A stretch of 64,000 bases of DNA, from assembly GCA_032156805.1 (NCBI GenBank), contig JALDXQ010000010.1, positions 4,039-68,038 on the forward strand. The letters run 5' to 3'. Both the position numbers and the translations under genes were made by a program. The stretch comes from Gp6-AA40 sp032156805 (GTDB lineage Bacteria > Acidobacteriota > Vicinamibacteria > Vicinamibacterales > UBA2999). Under the pieces are notes generated by a model, which searched no databases, was not told where the DNA came from, and was given only the letters and a program-made list of their open reading frames with translations. Of the stretch, positions 7,989 through 16,772 are shown piece by piece. How positions within the stretch are numbered: the stretch's first letter is position 1; each line of letters starts with the position of its first letter.

Positions 7989-10079
7989 TTAGCGAGTTGA
8001 GCGCGGCCCTCGTCCGTTGGGACGGACATGACCCGGCCGTTCCATCAGCGCGGTCAACGCCTTCGCACGCCGGAGCAAGTCCTCCGTCCCTCCGCGCGTC
8101 TCTTTGACACTGGTGGCGTTACGGTCGGTGACCTGGCGAACTTCTCCAAACGACCGGACCAGGCTCTCCGACGTGCTGCTGTGCTCCACGTTCGCCTTGG
8201 TAATGAGCTTGATTTGCTTCGCGGTGCTGTGCGCCGACGTCAGCATGTCGCGCATCGTTCGTGCCTGCTCCTGCACGGCGCGCGCCGCCTGCTCGGCCTG
8301 CAGACGCATGCCTTCCGCGGCAGTGGCGACCTCGCTCGTCGCCTTGGCCTGCTCTTTCATCGCGCCATGGACATTGGTGACCAGGCGCTGAAGGTCCGAC
8401 GCGCTCCGCGTAATCTGCTCACCCGCAGTTGCCTGCTCTGACAACGCACGTGCCGTCGTGACCGCGCCACGGCGAATGAATCCGGCCGCCTGCGCGATCT
8501 CCCCTGCCGTCTTTGCCTGTTCCGATGTCGCCTTGCGCACCTGACCGGCCTGTGCCTTGGTGTTCTGTGCAGCTTTCAGGATGTCGCGCGCGGCTCGACT
8601 CTGCTCGCTCATGGCCTTCTTGACCTCATGCGATGTCTTGCGGACCTGCGCGTTGGTCTGCAACAAGGTAGCCACCGACTTGGTCTGTTCGTGCGTCGCG
8701 GCGGCAATCAACCGCGCCTGCTCGGCCGTAGCGCCAATCGCCGACACGACGCTGCGGGCCGCGTCACGCTGCTCCTCGGCCGCGCGGGTAATCTGCGACA
8801 CGACCTTGGTGGCGTCGTTGACGCCCTGAAGGATTTTCGTCAGTCCTTTCGCGCTGTCCTCGGCCTGGGTGTTGCTCTGATCGGCAACCTTGAGCCCCTC
8901 GTTCGAGGCAGATACCGCCTCCTGCGCCACTTCCTGCAGCGCCTTGATGATGGCGGCAATATCGGCCGTCGCTTTCGCCGACCGGTCGGCGAGGTTACGA
9001 ATCTCCTCGGCGACGACAGCAAAACCGCGGCCCGCATCGCCAGCCCGCGCCGCTTCGATCGACGCGTTCAGCGACAGCAGGTTCGTCCGCTCGGCGATCA
9101 GATCGATGGTGTCGACGATGCTGCCGATGTCATTGGCCCGCTTGCCCATCTCGCGAATCACGGTCGCCGATTGCGAGATCGCCTCTCGCACGCGGCCGAA
9201 CCCCTGGATCGATCGCTGGATGCTGACTCCGCCTTCTTCGGCATCGCGACTGGCGCGGCGCGTCATCTCGTCGGCATCTTTTGCCAACGTGGCAACCGAC
9301 TGACTCGCGCGATCGAGTTGGGTCGCGCTGGCCGCAGCCGACGTCGCCTGTTCACTGATCCGCTGCCCGTTCTGGGCAACGGATTGGACCGAGCGGGCGA
9401 GTTGCTCGGTCGAGGCGCCGTTCTGATCGATGTTCGTTGCCAGGCTATCGACCATCGCGGTCACTTCCTCGATGGACGCGGCCGTTTCGTTGACGGCTGA
9501 CGAGGTGATATCGGCGGAAGCGGCCAGCTCGTCGGCATTGGCCGCAACGCCCTGAATGGAGCGAGTCATCTCCTCGATGGCCGCCGCCGTCTCGTTGACC
9601 GACGAGGTCAGCGCATCGTTGTCGGAGCTGCTGGCTTTGACCGAAGCCGTCATCTCGGTCATCGACGTCACGACCTGGTCGGCTGCCGTGGTCATCTGAC
9701 GTGCGTTGGCCGCGACGTCCTGGATCGAGGCATTGCTCTGCTGGATCGACGTACTCGTCTGCTGGATGAAACCAGCCAGGCCCGACACATTGGCCGTGAC
9801 CTGCTCGATCGAAGCGGCCACCTCGTTGATCGAAGACACCAGGTTATCGGTCGAGTTGGTGATCGACTCGGCCTGCGTCGCCGTCTGCTTGAGCGAGACG
9901 GACATCTGGTTCAGGCCGGTCAGGGCGCTGTCCAACGAACGCACCTGGGTATCAGCCCCCTCGAACACTTCGTCGGTGATTCGGGCAATGCGCGCGACCG
10001 CATCTGTGATCGAGTTCGCCTCGTCTCGCAGCAGCTTCTGATCGACCGCGCCCGCGCCGTTCGTCCCTCTGCCTGCCAT
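7989..10079 (-). CDS. Soluble methyl-accepting chemotaxis protein-like receptor
   Basis: Protein of 696 residues that is almost entirely heptad-patterned helix. There is no signal peptide and no transmembrane segment, so the receptor is cytoplasmic. The conserved hairpin tip (IAERTNLLSLNASIEAARAG and AVVAEEIRNLAD) lies near residues 320-365, flanked by long coiled-coil arms. The C-terminal arm from 450 onward consists of 40-residue-like runs rich in SEQAKTAGEI and KATSEVATAA. No separate ligand-binding domain is apparent. It is followed by the PAS/HEAT gene and preceded by cheW, and should be the array-forming receptor for CheA/CheW of this operon. Confidence 0.92.
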   Translation of the reverse strand: MAGRGTNGAGAVDQKLLRDEANSITDAVARIARITDEVFEGADTQVRSLDSALTGLNQMSVSLKQTATQAESITNSTDNLVSSINEVAASIEQVTANVSGLAGFIQQTSTSIQQSNASIQDVAANARQMTTAADQVVTSMTEMTASVKASSSDNDALTSSVNETAAAIEEMTRSIQGVAANADELAASADITSSAVNETAASIEEVTAMVDSLATNIDQNGASTEQLARSVQSVAQNGQRISEQATSAAASATQLDRASQSVATLAKDADEMTRRASRDAEEGGVSIQRSIQGFGRVREAISQSATVIREMGKRANDIGSIVDTIDLIAERTNLLSLNASIEAARAGDAGRGFAVVAEEIRNLADRSAKATADIAAIIKALQEVAQEAVSASNEGLKVADQSNTQAEDSAKGLTKILQGVNDATKVVSQITRAAEEQRDAARSVVSAIGATAEQARLIAAATHEQTKSVATLLQTNAQVRKTSHEVKKAMSEQSRAARDILKAAQNTKAQAGQVRKATSEQAKTAGEIAQAAGFIRRGAVTTARALSEQATAGEQITRSASDLQRLVTNVHGAMKEQAKATSEVATAAEGMRLQAEQAARAVQEQARTMRDMLTSAHSTAKQIKLITKANVEHSSTSESLVRSFGEVRQVTDRNATSVKETRGGTEDLLRRAKALTALMERPGHVRPNGRGPRSTR

Positions 10080-10115
10080 GACCGATCTCCTTTTCAGATC
10101 TCCGGATGCGACTGT

Positions 10116-10580
10116 CTACGCGGCCGCGACTGGCGTGCTTTCCACCACTTCACGGATATTCAGAATGAGCACGATACGCTTTCCGAGCGTCGCGACGCCA
10201 TCGAGGTAGCTGCCGCTCAGGTTGCCGACGGCATCACCCGGCGGCTGGATCGACGCGCCGGCAATGGTGATGAACTCGCGGGCCTCGTCGGCCAGCAGGC
10301 CGATGCTGCGCTCGCCATGCTGAACGACCAGCAGGCGCGAGCGCGGGCTCACCGTCACCCGCTCGAACCCGAACCGGGCCCGCAGATTGATCACGGGCAC
10401 CACGCGGCCGCGCGAAAACACGACGCCCTCGACCGATGGAGGCGCGTTCGGCACCGGCGTGATCTGCTCCACCATCTCCATGTGCTGAACCTGGTGGCTC
10501 GGCACAGCGTAGGCAGTGCCCGCGACGCTGAACAGAATGTAGGTCTGTGCCTTCGCCGGCTCGGATGCGATGTCGGTCAT
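10116..10580 (-). CDS. cheW: Chemotaxis coupling protein CheW
   Basis: A single CheW/SH3-like domain of 154 residues: TYILFSVAGTAYAVP at the start, VEGVVFSRGRVVPVINL in the middle, and GLLADEAREFITI and KRIVLILNIREVV near the end, in family order. It links the MCP-like receptor to CheA. The start overlaps the cheA stop by 4 bases, and a 36-base gap separates it from the receptor gene. Confidence 0.93.
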   Translation of the reverse strand: MTDIASEPAKAQTYILFSVAGTAYAVPSHQVQHMEMVEQITPVPNAPPSVEGVVFSRGRVVPVINLRARFGFERVTVSPRSRLLVVQHGERSIGLLADEAREFITIAGASIQPPGDAVGNLSGSYLDGVATLGKRIVLILNIREVVESTPVAAA

Positions 10581-12538
10581 GCCGATGCCCTTTCTCCCGT
10601 TCGCGATCGTCCTCTCACGCCTCGGCTGAGTGCCGGCACGTCGAGAATCAGGACCAGCCGGCCGTCGCCGAGCTCGGTCGCGCCGGCAACTCCGTCGACG
10701 TGAATCAGCGGATCGGCAATCCTCTTGACGACAATTTCGCGATGGCCGGCAACGCGGTCGACCAGCAGCCCGACGGCGCTCGCACCGGTGCCCACGACGA
10801 TGGCGTGGAGCCGCGGCCGCGAGACTGCGGTGATATGGAAGAGCCGGGACAGGCGCACCATCGGCAGCGCCCGCCCGCGATACGTGAACAACTCGTTGCG
10901 CTCGAGTGCTCGAAGGTCACCGGGATCGACCTCGATCACTTCCTGGATGGCAGATTGCGGCACCGCGAACGTCTGATTCCCGACGTGCGCAATGATCGCG
11001 TCGATCACCGCCAGCGTCAGCGGTAATGTGAGGGTGAACGTGGTGCCGTGCCCACGCTTCGTGACGACGTCCAGTGCGCCCCCGAGACCCTGAACGGTGT
11101 CGCGAACGACGGCCAGCCCGACCCCGCGGCCGCTGATGCGATCGGCCTCCTCACGCGTCGAGAAACCTGATGCACAGATGATGTCCAGCAACACTCGCGT
11201 CTCGAGCTCGTCCTCGCCGGTCGTGATTCCATCGACGGTGGCGCGCTGGGCGACGGCGGTCAGATCGATGCCCGCACCGTCGTCGGCGATCTCGATGATC
11301 ACCGACTCACCGATCGTCCACGCGCCGAGGCGGATGATCCCTTCGGGAGGCTTCCCCGCACCGATGCGCTGATCGACGGTCTCGATGCCGTGACTGACCG
11401 CATTGCGCACGAGATGCAGGATGGGATCCATCATCCGCTCGATGAGGAACTTGTCGATCTCGGTGCCCTGACCGGTGACTTCGAGCTGGACGCGCTTGCC
11501 GACGTCGCGCGCGAGGTCGCGCACCACGAACGGCATGCGACGAAAGACCTCGCCAACGGGGACCAGACGCACGCGCATGATGGCGTCGCGCAGGTCGCGA
11601 AGCTGGCGCTCCATCAACGACTCGTGCTCCTGCAGCAGGCGGAACTCGCGCGACGGCACGTAACGCTCGACGCGTCCCAGCGTGTCGTCGAGACGCGCGC
11701 GGGTGACGACCAGGTCGCCTGCCAGTCGCATCAGGTCGTCCAGCCTGGACAGATCGACGCGAACGAAATTGGCTGGTGCGCCAGAGGCCACTTCCCAGGC
11801 CCGCGGACCGGACGCCGCCTCGCCGGCGGCAGGGGAATCGGCGCTCGAAGGAGTGGTCATCTGCAACGGTTCGTACGTGATGCCGTCCGGGCCCCAGGAT
11901 GCGAGGCTCGCTTCATCCTCGGTCTGCACTTCGAACTCGAAAGCAATGCCCCCTTCCGTTCGCACCTGAGGCACGACGGAGACAACGTTTCCAATCCGCT
12001 GGAGCCGGGCACGGATCGTGTCGACCTTGACGCCGCGCTCGACGAGCTCAGGTGATGGAACGAACCTGACCTGCCAGACGCGCGCGCTCACGGCCGGAGC
12101 GGCCTTCGACGCGGGCACCGGTCTCGCTTCTGCCTGCGCCGCGGCAAGGGCGCGCAGCGCCGCGATCGCCGCATCACCGGACGGCACCTCCCCACCGTCG
12201 CGGCGGGCAACGATCACTGCCTCGAGCGCGTTGGCTCCCTCGAGGAGCGTTTCGAGGTTGGCAGCGTCCAGCTCGACCTGCCCCTCGCGGATCACACGAA
12301 GGCAACTCTCCATGTGGTGCGCAAGCAACTCGGCTTCACGCAACTCCACCATGGCTGAGATGCCCTTGAGCGAATGACAACTCCGGAACAGCTCCTCGAG
12401 CACGGCGGACGACACGTCCGGCTTCTGCGGGCCTTCGAACGAGAGGAGCGCTCTCCGCACCGCGAGCAGGTGCTCGTCGGCTTCGGCGAAATAGTCAGCC
12501 ATGAACGACGCGTCGAACTGCTGGTTCCGCTCGCTCAT
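10577..12538 (-). CDS. cheA: Chemotaxis histidine kinase CheA
   Basis: Protein of 653 residues from the ATG at 12538, 7 bases after the upstream regulator's stop; the longer ORF from 12658 runs back into that gene. Hpt domain with phospho-acceptor His55 (CHSLKG), an atypical P2-like module (about 165-250), dimerisation helices (VRVDLSRLDDLMRLAGDL), the HATPase domain (LVRNAVSHGIE, DDGAGID, GRGVGLAVV) and a C-terminal CheW-like domain. It is the central kinase that should phosphorylate CheB, the two single receivers and perhaps the hybrid kinase receiver. Confidence 0.95.
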   Translation of the reverse strand: MSERNQQFDASFMADYFAEADEHLLAVRRALLSFEGPQKPDVSSAVLEELFRSCHSLKGISAMVELREAELLAHHMESCLRVIREGQVELDAANLETLLEGANALEAVIVARRDGGEVPSGDAAIAALRALAAAQAEARPVPASKAAPAVSARVWQVRFVPSPELVERGVKVDTIRARLQRIGNVVSVVPQVRTEGGIAFEFEVQTEDEASLASWGPDGITYEPLQMTTPSSADSPAAGEAASGPRAWEVASGAPANFVRVDLSRLDDLMRLAGDLVVTRARLDDTLGRVERYVPSREFRLLQEHESLMERQLRDLRDAIMRVRLVPVGEVFRRMPFVVRDLARDVGKRVQLEVTGQGTEIDKFLIERMMDPILHLVRNAVSHGIETVDQRIGAGKPPEGIIRLGAWTIGESVIIEIADDGAGIDLTAVAQRATVDGITTGEDELETRVLLDIICASGFSTREEADRISGRGVGLAVVRDTVQGLGGALDVVTKRGHGTTFTLTLPLTLAVIDAIIAHVGNQTFAVPQSAIQEVIEVDPGDLRALERNELFTYRGRALPMVRLSRLFHITAVSRPRLHAIVVGTGASAVGLLVDRVAGHREIVVKRIADPLIHVDGVAGATELGDGRLVLILDVPALSRGVRGRSRTGERASA

Positions 12539-12545
12539 GTGCGGA

Positions 12546-12929
12546 TCACGGTTGGTCCGGCACGGCGTCCAACAACTCGCGCACCGATGACACCAGAAGG
12601 CTTGGAGAAAACGGTTTGGTGAGATACAGCGTGGCGCCCGCCTCGAGCACGGCGTCACGACTGGCTTCGTCCCCCCGCGTGGTCAGGACGATCACGGGAA
12701 GCGCCCGGTAGCGGCTGTGAGAACGCAGAAACCGGAGCACGTCCAGCCCGTGCATGTCGGGCATGTTCAGGTCGAGGACGACCATCTGCAGGGGGTGGAG
12801 GGCGAGCGTCTCTATTGCCTGCAGTCCTGAGCCGGCCTCGATGAAGCCGACGTCGGTCAATGTTCCGAGCGCGGCGCGCACCATCTTTCGTATCGTCGGC
12901 GAATCGTCGACCACCAGGATCGTGCGCAT
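12546..12929 (-). CDS. CheY-like response regulator, first gene of the chemosensory operon
   Basis: Receiver domain of 127 residues with Asp8/Asp9, phospho-acceptor Asp53 (VLDLNMP), TTRG around the conserved Thr, and Lys in LTKPF. No output domain. It lies directly upstream of cheA and is the promoter-proximal gene of the run, with two short palindromes in the 168-bp region before it. As two single receivers exist in one operon, one may be the output and the other a phosphate sink. Confidence 0.9.
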   Translation of the reverse strand: MRTILVVDDSPTIRKMVRAALGTLTDVGFIEAGSGLQAIETLALHPLQMVVLDLNMPDMHGLDVLRFLRSHSRYRALPVIVLTTRGDEASRDAVLEAGATLYLTKPFSPSLLVSSVRELLDAVPDQP

Positions 12930-12963
12930 GCGAAAGGGATCAAGTCTACCTCACTGGAGGATC

Positions 12964-13017
12964 TCGACAGTGTCGATGCTCACAGGGGAGCTGCCGCCCG
13001 AATGTCGGCTTCCGACA
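12964..13017. promoter_or_regulatory. Two TGTCG-type inverted repeats upstream of the chemosensory operon
   Basis: TCGACA-G-TGTCGA (12964-12976) and TGTCGG-CTT-CCGACA (13003-13017) lie 35-88 bases before the first gene of the operon, in the gap after the methyltransferase stop. The shared half-site makes a regulator-binding site plausible. Either could instead be an intergenic hairpin ending the methyltransferase transcript. No clear -35/-10 pair was found. Confidence 0.3.
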
Positions 13018-13097
13018 GTCACGTCCCGCGCAGATCGACGATCCGGCCATAGCGGAGGTGTCGCGGCTGGTGTACTAGCGCTATTGCGGTGTAGCCG

Positions 13098-13835
13098 TCA
13101 GGCGGGTCTTCGCGCCAGGAATACTTCGTGGGACCCCGCCTCGACCTCGGAGTGTTCGAGAGGCACAACTCGAACCCGTTCGAAGCCGACATCCGACATC
13201 AACCTGAGCCACTCCGCGCGCGCAAAGAGTCCCTCGACGTGCCGATCGTGCTCCACCGTCACCACTCCATCGTCGCCGCGCAGCAGGTAGGCATAGTCGA
13301 CCAGATAGGTGGTATCGGATGGATCCGGATCCCACGTCCATTCCAGGTACCTGAGACCACGCGTCCCCTCGTCCGAGCCGCCATGATCGGTCTCCGCCCG
13401 GAAGTTCTCGCGGACGTGGTCCGGCGCGAACAGCGCGACGCCGCCCAGACGGCAATGGACAAAGGCCGTCTCGATCGCCCTGCGCAGGTCGGATTGAGTG
13501 GTCATGTAACAGACAGCATCGTGCACGAACACAGCGTCGAACTGACGGCCGACTCGGACATCACGCATGTCGCCCGCTATGTGCTCGCACTCGGGATTGA
13601 GTGCCTGACTGACCGCGCGCATCCCGGTTGACGGCTCGACAAGCACCATCTGAAAGCGACGCTTCAAGTGTGAGGCGTTGTGCCCACCACCGCTCCCAAG
13701 CTCCAGCATCGTCTCAAGAGATCCGTCTGACGACTGTTCCAGCGCGCGCTGATAGAACGCCGCCTCCTCTTCGTAGCCTGCTGCCGGTGAGAGCAGCGGC
13801 CACCATGACGCAAGCTCGTCGTACATCTTGGGCAT
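13098..13835 (-). CDS. Class I SAM-dependent methyltransferase
   Basis: Protein of 245 residues with the Rossmann-type SAM site: motif I MLELGSGGGHNA near residue 43, an acidic residue after the second strand in VLVEPSTGM, GDMRDVRVG, and FDAVFVHDAVCYM as motif IV. The C-terminal half carries additional beta strands ending in RVVPLEHSE, as in small-molecule methyltransferases. No substrate can be assigned. It is divergent from the kinase-BRCT gene (start 13891), so the two share a 55-bp promoter region. Confidence 0.85.
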   Translation of the reverse strand: MPKMYDELASWWPLLSPAAGYEEEAAFYQRALEQSSDGSLETMLELGSGGGHNASHLKRRFQMVLVEPSTGMRAVSQALNPECEHIAGDMRDVRVGRQFDAVFVHDAVCYMTTQSDLRRAIETAFVHCRLGGVALFAPDHVRENFRAETDHGGSDEGTRGLRYLEWTWDPDPSDTTYLVDYAYLLRGDDGVVTVEHDRHVEGLFARAEWLRLMSDVGFERVRVVPLEHSEVEAGSHEVFLARRPA

Positions 13836-13890
13836 ACTCGTCCTTCCGCACTGTGTCCCGTGTCCTGCCTTGCTATCCTAGTGAACTCCC

Positions 13891-15051
13891 ATGCCGACCC
13901 GCCTGACGGCAGCCACAACGCGCACCGCCACCGCCGCACTCGGCAAGGTTGTCCGCCCGGACCTGCTGCAGATCGCACAGGTCATCACCAGCCCTGAAAC
14001 ACAGCTCAAATACCAGATCGAACGGCTGCTGGGACAAGGCGGCTTCGGGCAGGTGTACCTGGCGCGACGGCTTGGCCGCTCGACCACCGTGCCCGATGTC
14101 GTCTGCATCAAGGCGAGCCTCAGGATCGACGGGTGGCTGCGCGAGGCGTACTTCGGGCAACTGCTCGACGGGCACGCCCGCGCCATTGCCGTCTTCGATA
14201 CCTTTCCGCTGACAAACCCAGACCGCTCCGTCCTGTACTGTTTGGCCCTGGAGTTTGCGCAGCACGGCGATCTCAGCGCGTTCCTCAAGCAACACACGCG
14301 ACCGTGGCCCGAGTCGAGCACGCGCCGCGAGATCGCCGGGGTCCTCGAAGTACTCGGCAAGCTTCATCGCGGCCAGATGCTGCACCGCGATCTGACGCCG
14401 ATGAATGTCTTCGTGTGCGAGAACCGGCGCCTCAAGCTCGGCGACTTCGGCATCGTGCGACAGCAGAACGATCACCGTGGGATTACGGCAAGAACCATGA
14501 ACACGCTGACCGCGCCAAGCGAATTTCTCGCAGGCGCCGCGCCCAAGTGGCAGGCACGCGACGATGTCTATCAGGTGGGTCAGCTGCTCGCGATGCTCGT
14601 CAAGGGTGACGCCACGACGCGAATCCGCAGCTCGGACGTGAGAGGGCTGACGTGCAGCGATCAGTTGAAGGAAATCATCTACCGGTGCATCGGCGAGCGA
14701 AGAAAGCGCTACGAGAGCGCGAACGAGTTGATCGACGCGCTTCGAACGCCGCCTGCCTCACTCAAGGCCGGCGTGCTGCGATCGCTGAAGGGTGTGCACC
14801 TGACGTTCACCGGCATCCTGAGCAGGCGTCGCAGTGAAGCGGCGGCGGCCGCTCGCAAAGCCGGAGCCGTCGTCCACAGCGGACCCTCCACGCAGACGAC
14901 GGTCGTCGTGCGTGGACGGCCCAACCCGCTCCAGGCTGCAGGTCGCGATGCCGGCCGGAAGTTGATGGACATCAAGCGACTGCGAGAAAAAGGTCAGAAG
15001 ATCACCTTGCTCAACGAGACGCAGTTCTGGCGGCTGGCCGCCGCGAAGTGA
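13891..15051 (+). CDS. Serine/threonine protein kinase with C-terminal BRCT domain
   Basis: Protein of 386 residues. Kinase domain about 40-290: glycine loop GQGGFGQVY (48-56), Lys74, helix-C Glu85, catalytic loop HRDLTPMN (Asp167, Asn172) and DFG at 185-187; the APE motif reads APS. Residues about 303-386 read as a BRCT domain of the NAD-ligase type: GVHLTFTGIL opening strand, AAAARKAGAVV helix and strand, TTVVVRG, KLMDIKRLREKG and an ITLLNETQFWRL closing helix. No membrane segment, so it is cytoplasmic. A TATCCT -10-like hexamer (13874-13879) ends 11 bases before the ATG, which would give a very short leader. The fusion suggests a DNA-repair or phosphopeptide-linked signalling role (inference). 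Confidence 0.85.
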   Translation: MPTRLTAATTRTATAALGKVVRPDLLQIAQVITSPETQLKYQIERLLGQGGFGQVYLARRLGRSTTVPDVVCIKASLRIDGWLREAYFGQLLDGHARAIAVFDTFPLTNPDRSVLYCLALEFAQHGDLSAFLKQHTRPWPESSTRREIAGVLEVLGKLHRGQMLHRDLTPMNVFVCENRRLKLGDFGIVRQQNDHRGITARTMNTLTAPSEFLAGAAPKWQARDDVYQVGQLLAMLVKGDATTRIRSSDVRGLTCSDQLKEIIYRCIGERRKRYESANELIDALRTPPASLKAGVLRSLKGVHLTFTGILSRRRSEAAAAARKAGAVVHSGPSTQTTVVVRGRPNPLQAAGRDAGRKLMDIKRLREKGQKITLLNETQFWRLAAAK

Positions 15052-15058
15052 CCATCAG

Positions 15059-15502
15059 CTACTGAACGGTCGTCGTTGTCTGCTCTGGCCGCTGGATGAA
15101 GGACGGATCCATCCACAACACTTCCCAGTGGTGTCCGTCGAGGTCGTAGAAGCTCCAGCCGTACATGAAACCGCGATCCTGCGCCTCCATGGCATGCCGG
15201 CCGCCCGCGGTGATCGCGGTCCTGACGATCTCGTCGACCTCGGCCCTGCTCTCACACGACAGCGCGAAGAGCCCTTCGGTCGCCCTGCTCGTATCGCACA
15301 GGGCCTGCTTCGTGAAGGTCTTGAAGAAGGGCTCCGACAGGAGCATGACGAACGCATCGTCGCTGATCACCATGCAGGCGCCCTGATCGTTGGTGAACTG
15401 TTTGTTGAACTCGAAACCCAGTGCCGAGAAGAAATCCATCGACTTCTTCAGGTCGCGAACGGGCAGGTTGACGAAGATCTTGCGGGAGTTCGTGCGTGCC
15501 AT
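15059..15502 (-). CDS. VOC/glyoxalase-fold protein
   Basis: Protein of 147 residues from the ATG at 15502; an ATG at 15523 would add 7 residues. One vicinal-oxygen-chelate unit: KIFVNLPVRDLKKSMDFFSALGF at the start, VMLLSEPFFKTF in the middle and GWSFYDLDGHHWEVLWMDP at the end. This layout matches the small lactoylglutathione-lyase-like proteins usually encoded beside SnoaL-tailed ECF sigma factors. It lies 80 bases after such a sigma gene on the same strand. Actual enzymatic activity is unproven for this family. Confidence 0.85.
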   Translation of the reverse strand: MARTNSRKIFVNLPVRDLKKSMDFFSALGFEFNKQFTNDQGACMVISDDAFVMLLSEPFFKTFTKQALCDTSRATEGLFALSCESRAEVDEIVRTAITAGGRHAMEAQDRGFMYGWSFYDLDGHHWEVLWMDPSFIQRPEQTTTTVQ

Positions 15503-15582
15503 GGTGTCCGTGTCTCCTTCCATGCTGTTGTGAAGGTATAGACGCCCGGGGCACGCCGAAATCATCGGTCGTGGCCCGTTGC

Positions 15583-16590
15583 TCAGCCGCCCTGGACCGT
15601 CGCGGCGGCCACGGCGTGCACGCCAGTGGCCGGCAGGTACGCCGGGAGACCGAACAGCGGGAAGAGCTTCTCGGTATCCAGAAATGAGTTCCACGCGACG
15701 ATCCGATCGCCCTCGAGTTCCAGAACGATGAGTGCCCAGGGGACATGGCCACCGTCGGACGCGGGCCGGTACTGCGCGAAGGATGGCGCGCCGGACGCAC
15801 GCGTTGGCAGCAGTCGCGATCCCCGGCATCCAGCACCTCGTCCACTGAGCCACGTGCGAATCGTCTCCGGGCCGCGTAACCACAATGTGAACGGCGGCAT
15901 GGAGAGCGTGGCATCCTCACGGAGCAACGCAACCAGCGCATCGACGTCGTAGCTGTGAAACGCGTCCACGTAGCGATTGAGCATTCGAGACTGCTCGTCG
16001 GACAGCGGCTCGTTGCCGGCCTTGGTGCCACTGCGTGCGGCCACCGTCGCACGCGCCCGTTGCAGTGCGCTGTTGACCGCGGCCACCGACATGTCCAGGC
16101 AGTCGGCGACTTCCGCCGCGGACCATCCGAGCACCTCGCTCAACAGAAGCGCGGCCCGCTGACGCGGTGGGAGGTGCTGGAGGGCAGACACAAACGCCAG
16201 CCGGATGCTTTGGCGGAGCGCCGTCAACTCGAACGGGCTGGCGTCGGACGGCAGGACCCGCGCCTCGGCGACTGGCTCGAGCCAGTGCGTCCGCTCGCGG
16301 GTTTCGAGGTGGTCTTCAACTGAGCCGTTCGGCCCCTCGTCCATCGGGCTTACACGCCGGGAACGATCCGACAGGGCATCGAGGCAGACGTTGGTGGCAA
16401 TCCGGTATAACCACGTGCGCAGGGACGACCGGCCTTCGAACCGATCCAACGCCTGCCAGGCACGGACCATCGTTTCCTGCACGGCATCTTCGGCATCGAA
16501 GGCCGACCCGAGCATCCGGTAGCAATGACCGGTGAGCGGGGCGCGATGAGCTTCGAGTTGAGCGGCGTCGACCTGCATGTCGATCGTCAT
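15583..16590 (-). CDS. ECF sigma factor with C-terminal SnoaL-like domain
   Basis: Protein of 335 residues. Sigma region 2 (HCYRMLGSAFDAEDAVQETM, WLYRIATNVCLDAL) occupies about 20-95, region 4 (LQHLPPRQRAALLLSEVLGWS, AAVNSALQRARA) about 135-195, and an NTF2/SnoaL-like fold from 215 to the end (YVDAFHSYDVDALVALL). This is the sigX5-like type (TIGR02960 resemblance), in which the SnoaL tail replaces a membrane anti-sigma factor. The neighbouring glyoxalase-like gene is a typical partner. It is divergent from the CHRD lipoprotein. Confidence 0.9.
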   Translation of the reverse strand: MTIDMQVDAAQLEAHRAPLTGHCYRMLGSAFDAEDAVQETMVRAWQALDRFEGRSSLRTWLYRIATNVCLDALSDRSRRVSPMDEGPNGSVEDHLETRERTHWLEPVAEARVLPSDASPFELTALRQSIRLAFVSALQHLPPRQRAALLLSEVLGWSAAEVADCLDMSVAAVNSALQRARATVAARSGTKAGNEPLSDEQSRMLNRYVDAFHSYDVDALVALLREDATLSMPPFTLWLRGPETIRTWLSGRGAGCRGSRLLPTRASGAPSFAQYRPASDGGHVPWALIVLELEGDRIVAWNSFLDTEKLFPLFGLPAYLPATGVHAVAAATVQGG

Positions 16591-16672
16591 ACCATCCGCG
16601 CCAAACCGCGGTCAATCATGGCCCGAATCTCTTGCATAACCGGGCGCGATCTCGGCTACTCTATGGCGGCTT

Positions 16673-16707
16673 CCAACCAGTCACGATTCCTGCGTGTGAC
16701 TGGTTGG
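16673..16707. promoter_or_regulatory. Perfect 12-bp inverted repeat between sigma and lipoprotein genes
   Basis: CCAACCAGTCAC (16673-16684) and GTGACTGGTTGG (16696-16707) are perfect complements with an 11-base loop. The element lies between the divergent sigma-factor and CHRD lipoprotein genes, 66 bases before the lipoprotein ATG. It could be an operator or an mRNA hairpin; there is no T-run. Confidence 0.4.
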
Positions 16708-16742
16708 CGGTGTCTGTTGGCGCGCTTCGCGCGCCATTGGAA

Positions 16743-16761
16743 CCGCGGCAGAACGCCGCGG
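16743..16761 (+). promoter_or_regulatory. GC-rich hairpin abutting the CHRD lipoprotein ribosome-binding site
   Basis: CCGCGGC (16743-16749) pairs perfectly with GCCGCGG (16755-16761) across AGAAC. The SD-like GGAGGA begins 3 bases later (16764), so folding of the leader could limit ribosome access. Confidence 0.35.
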
Positions 16762-16772
16762 CTGGAGGAACG

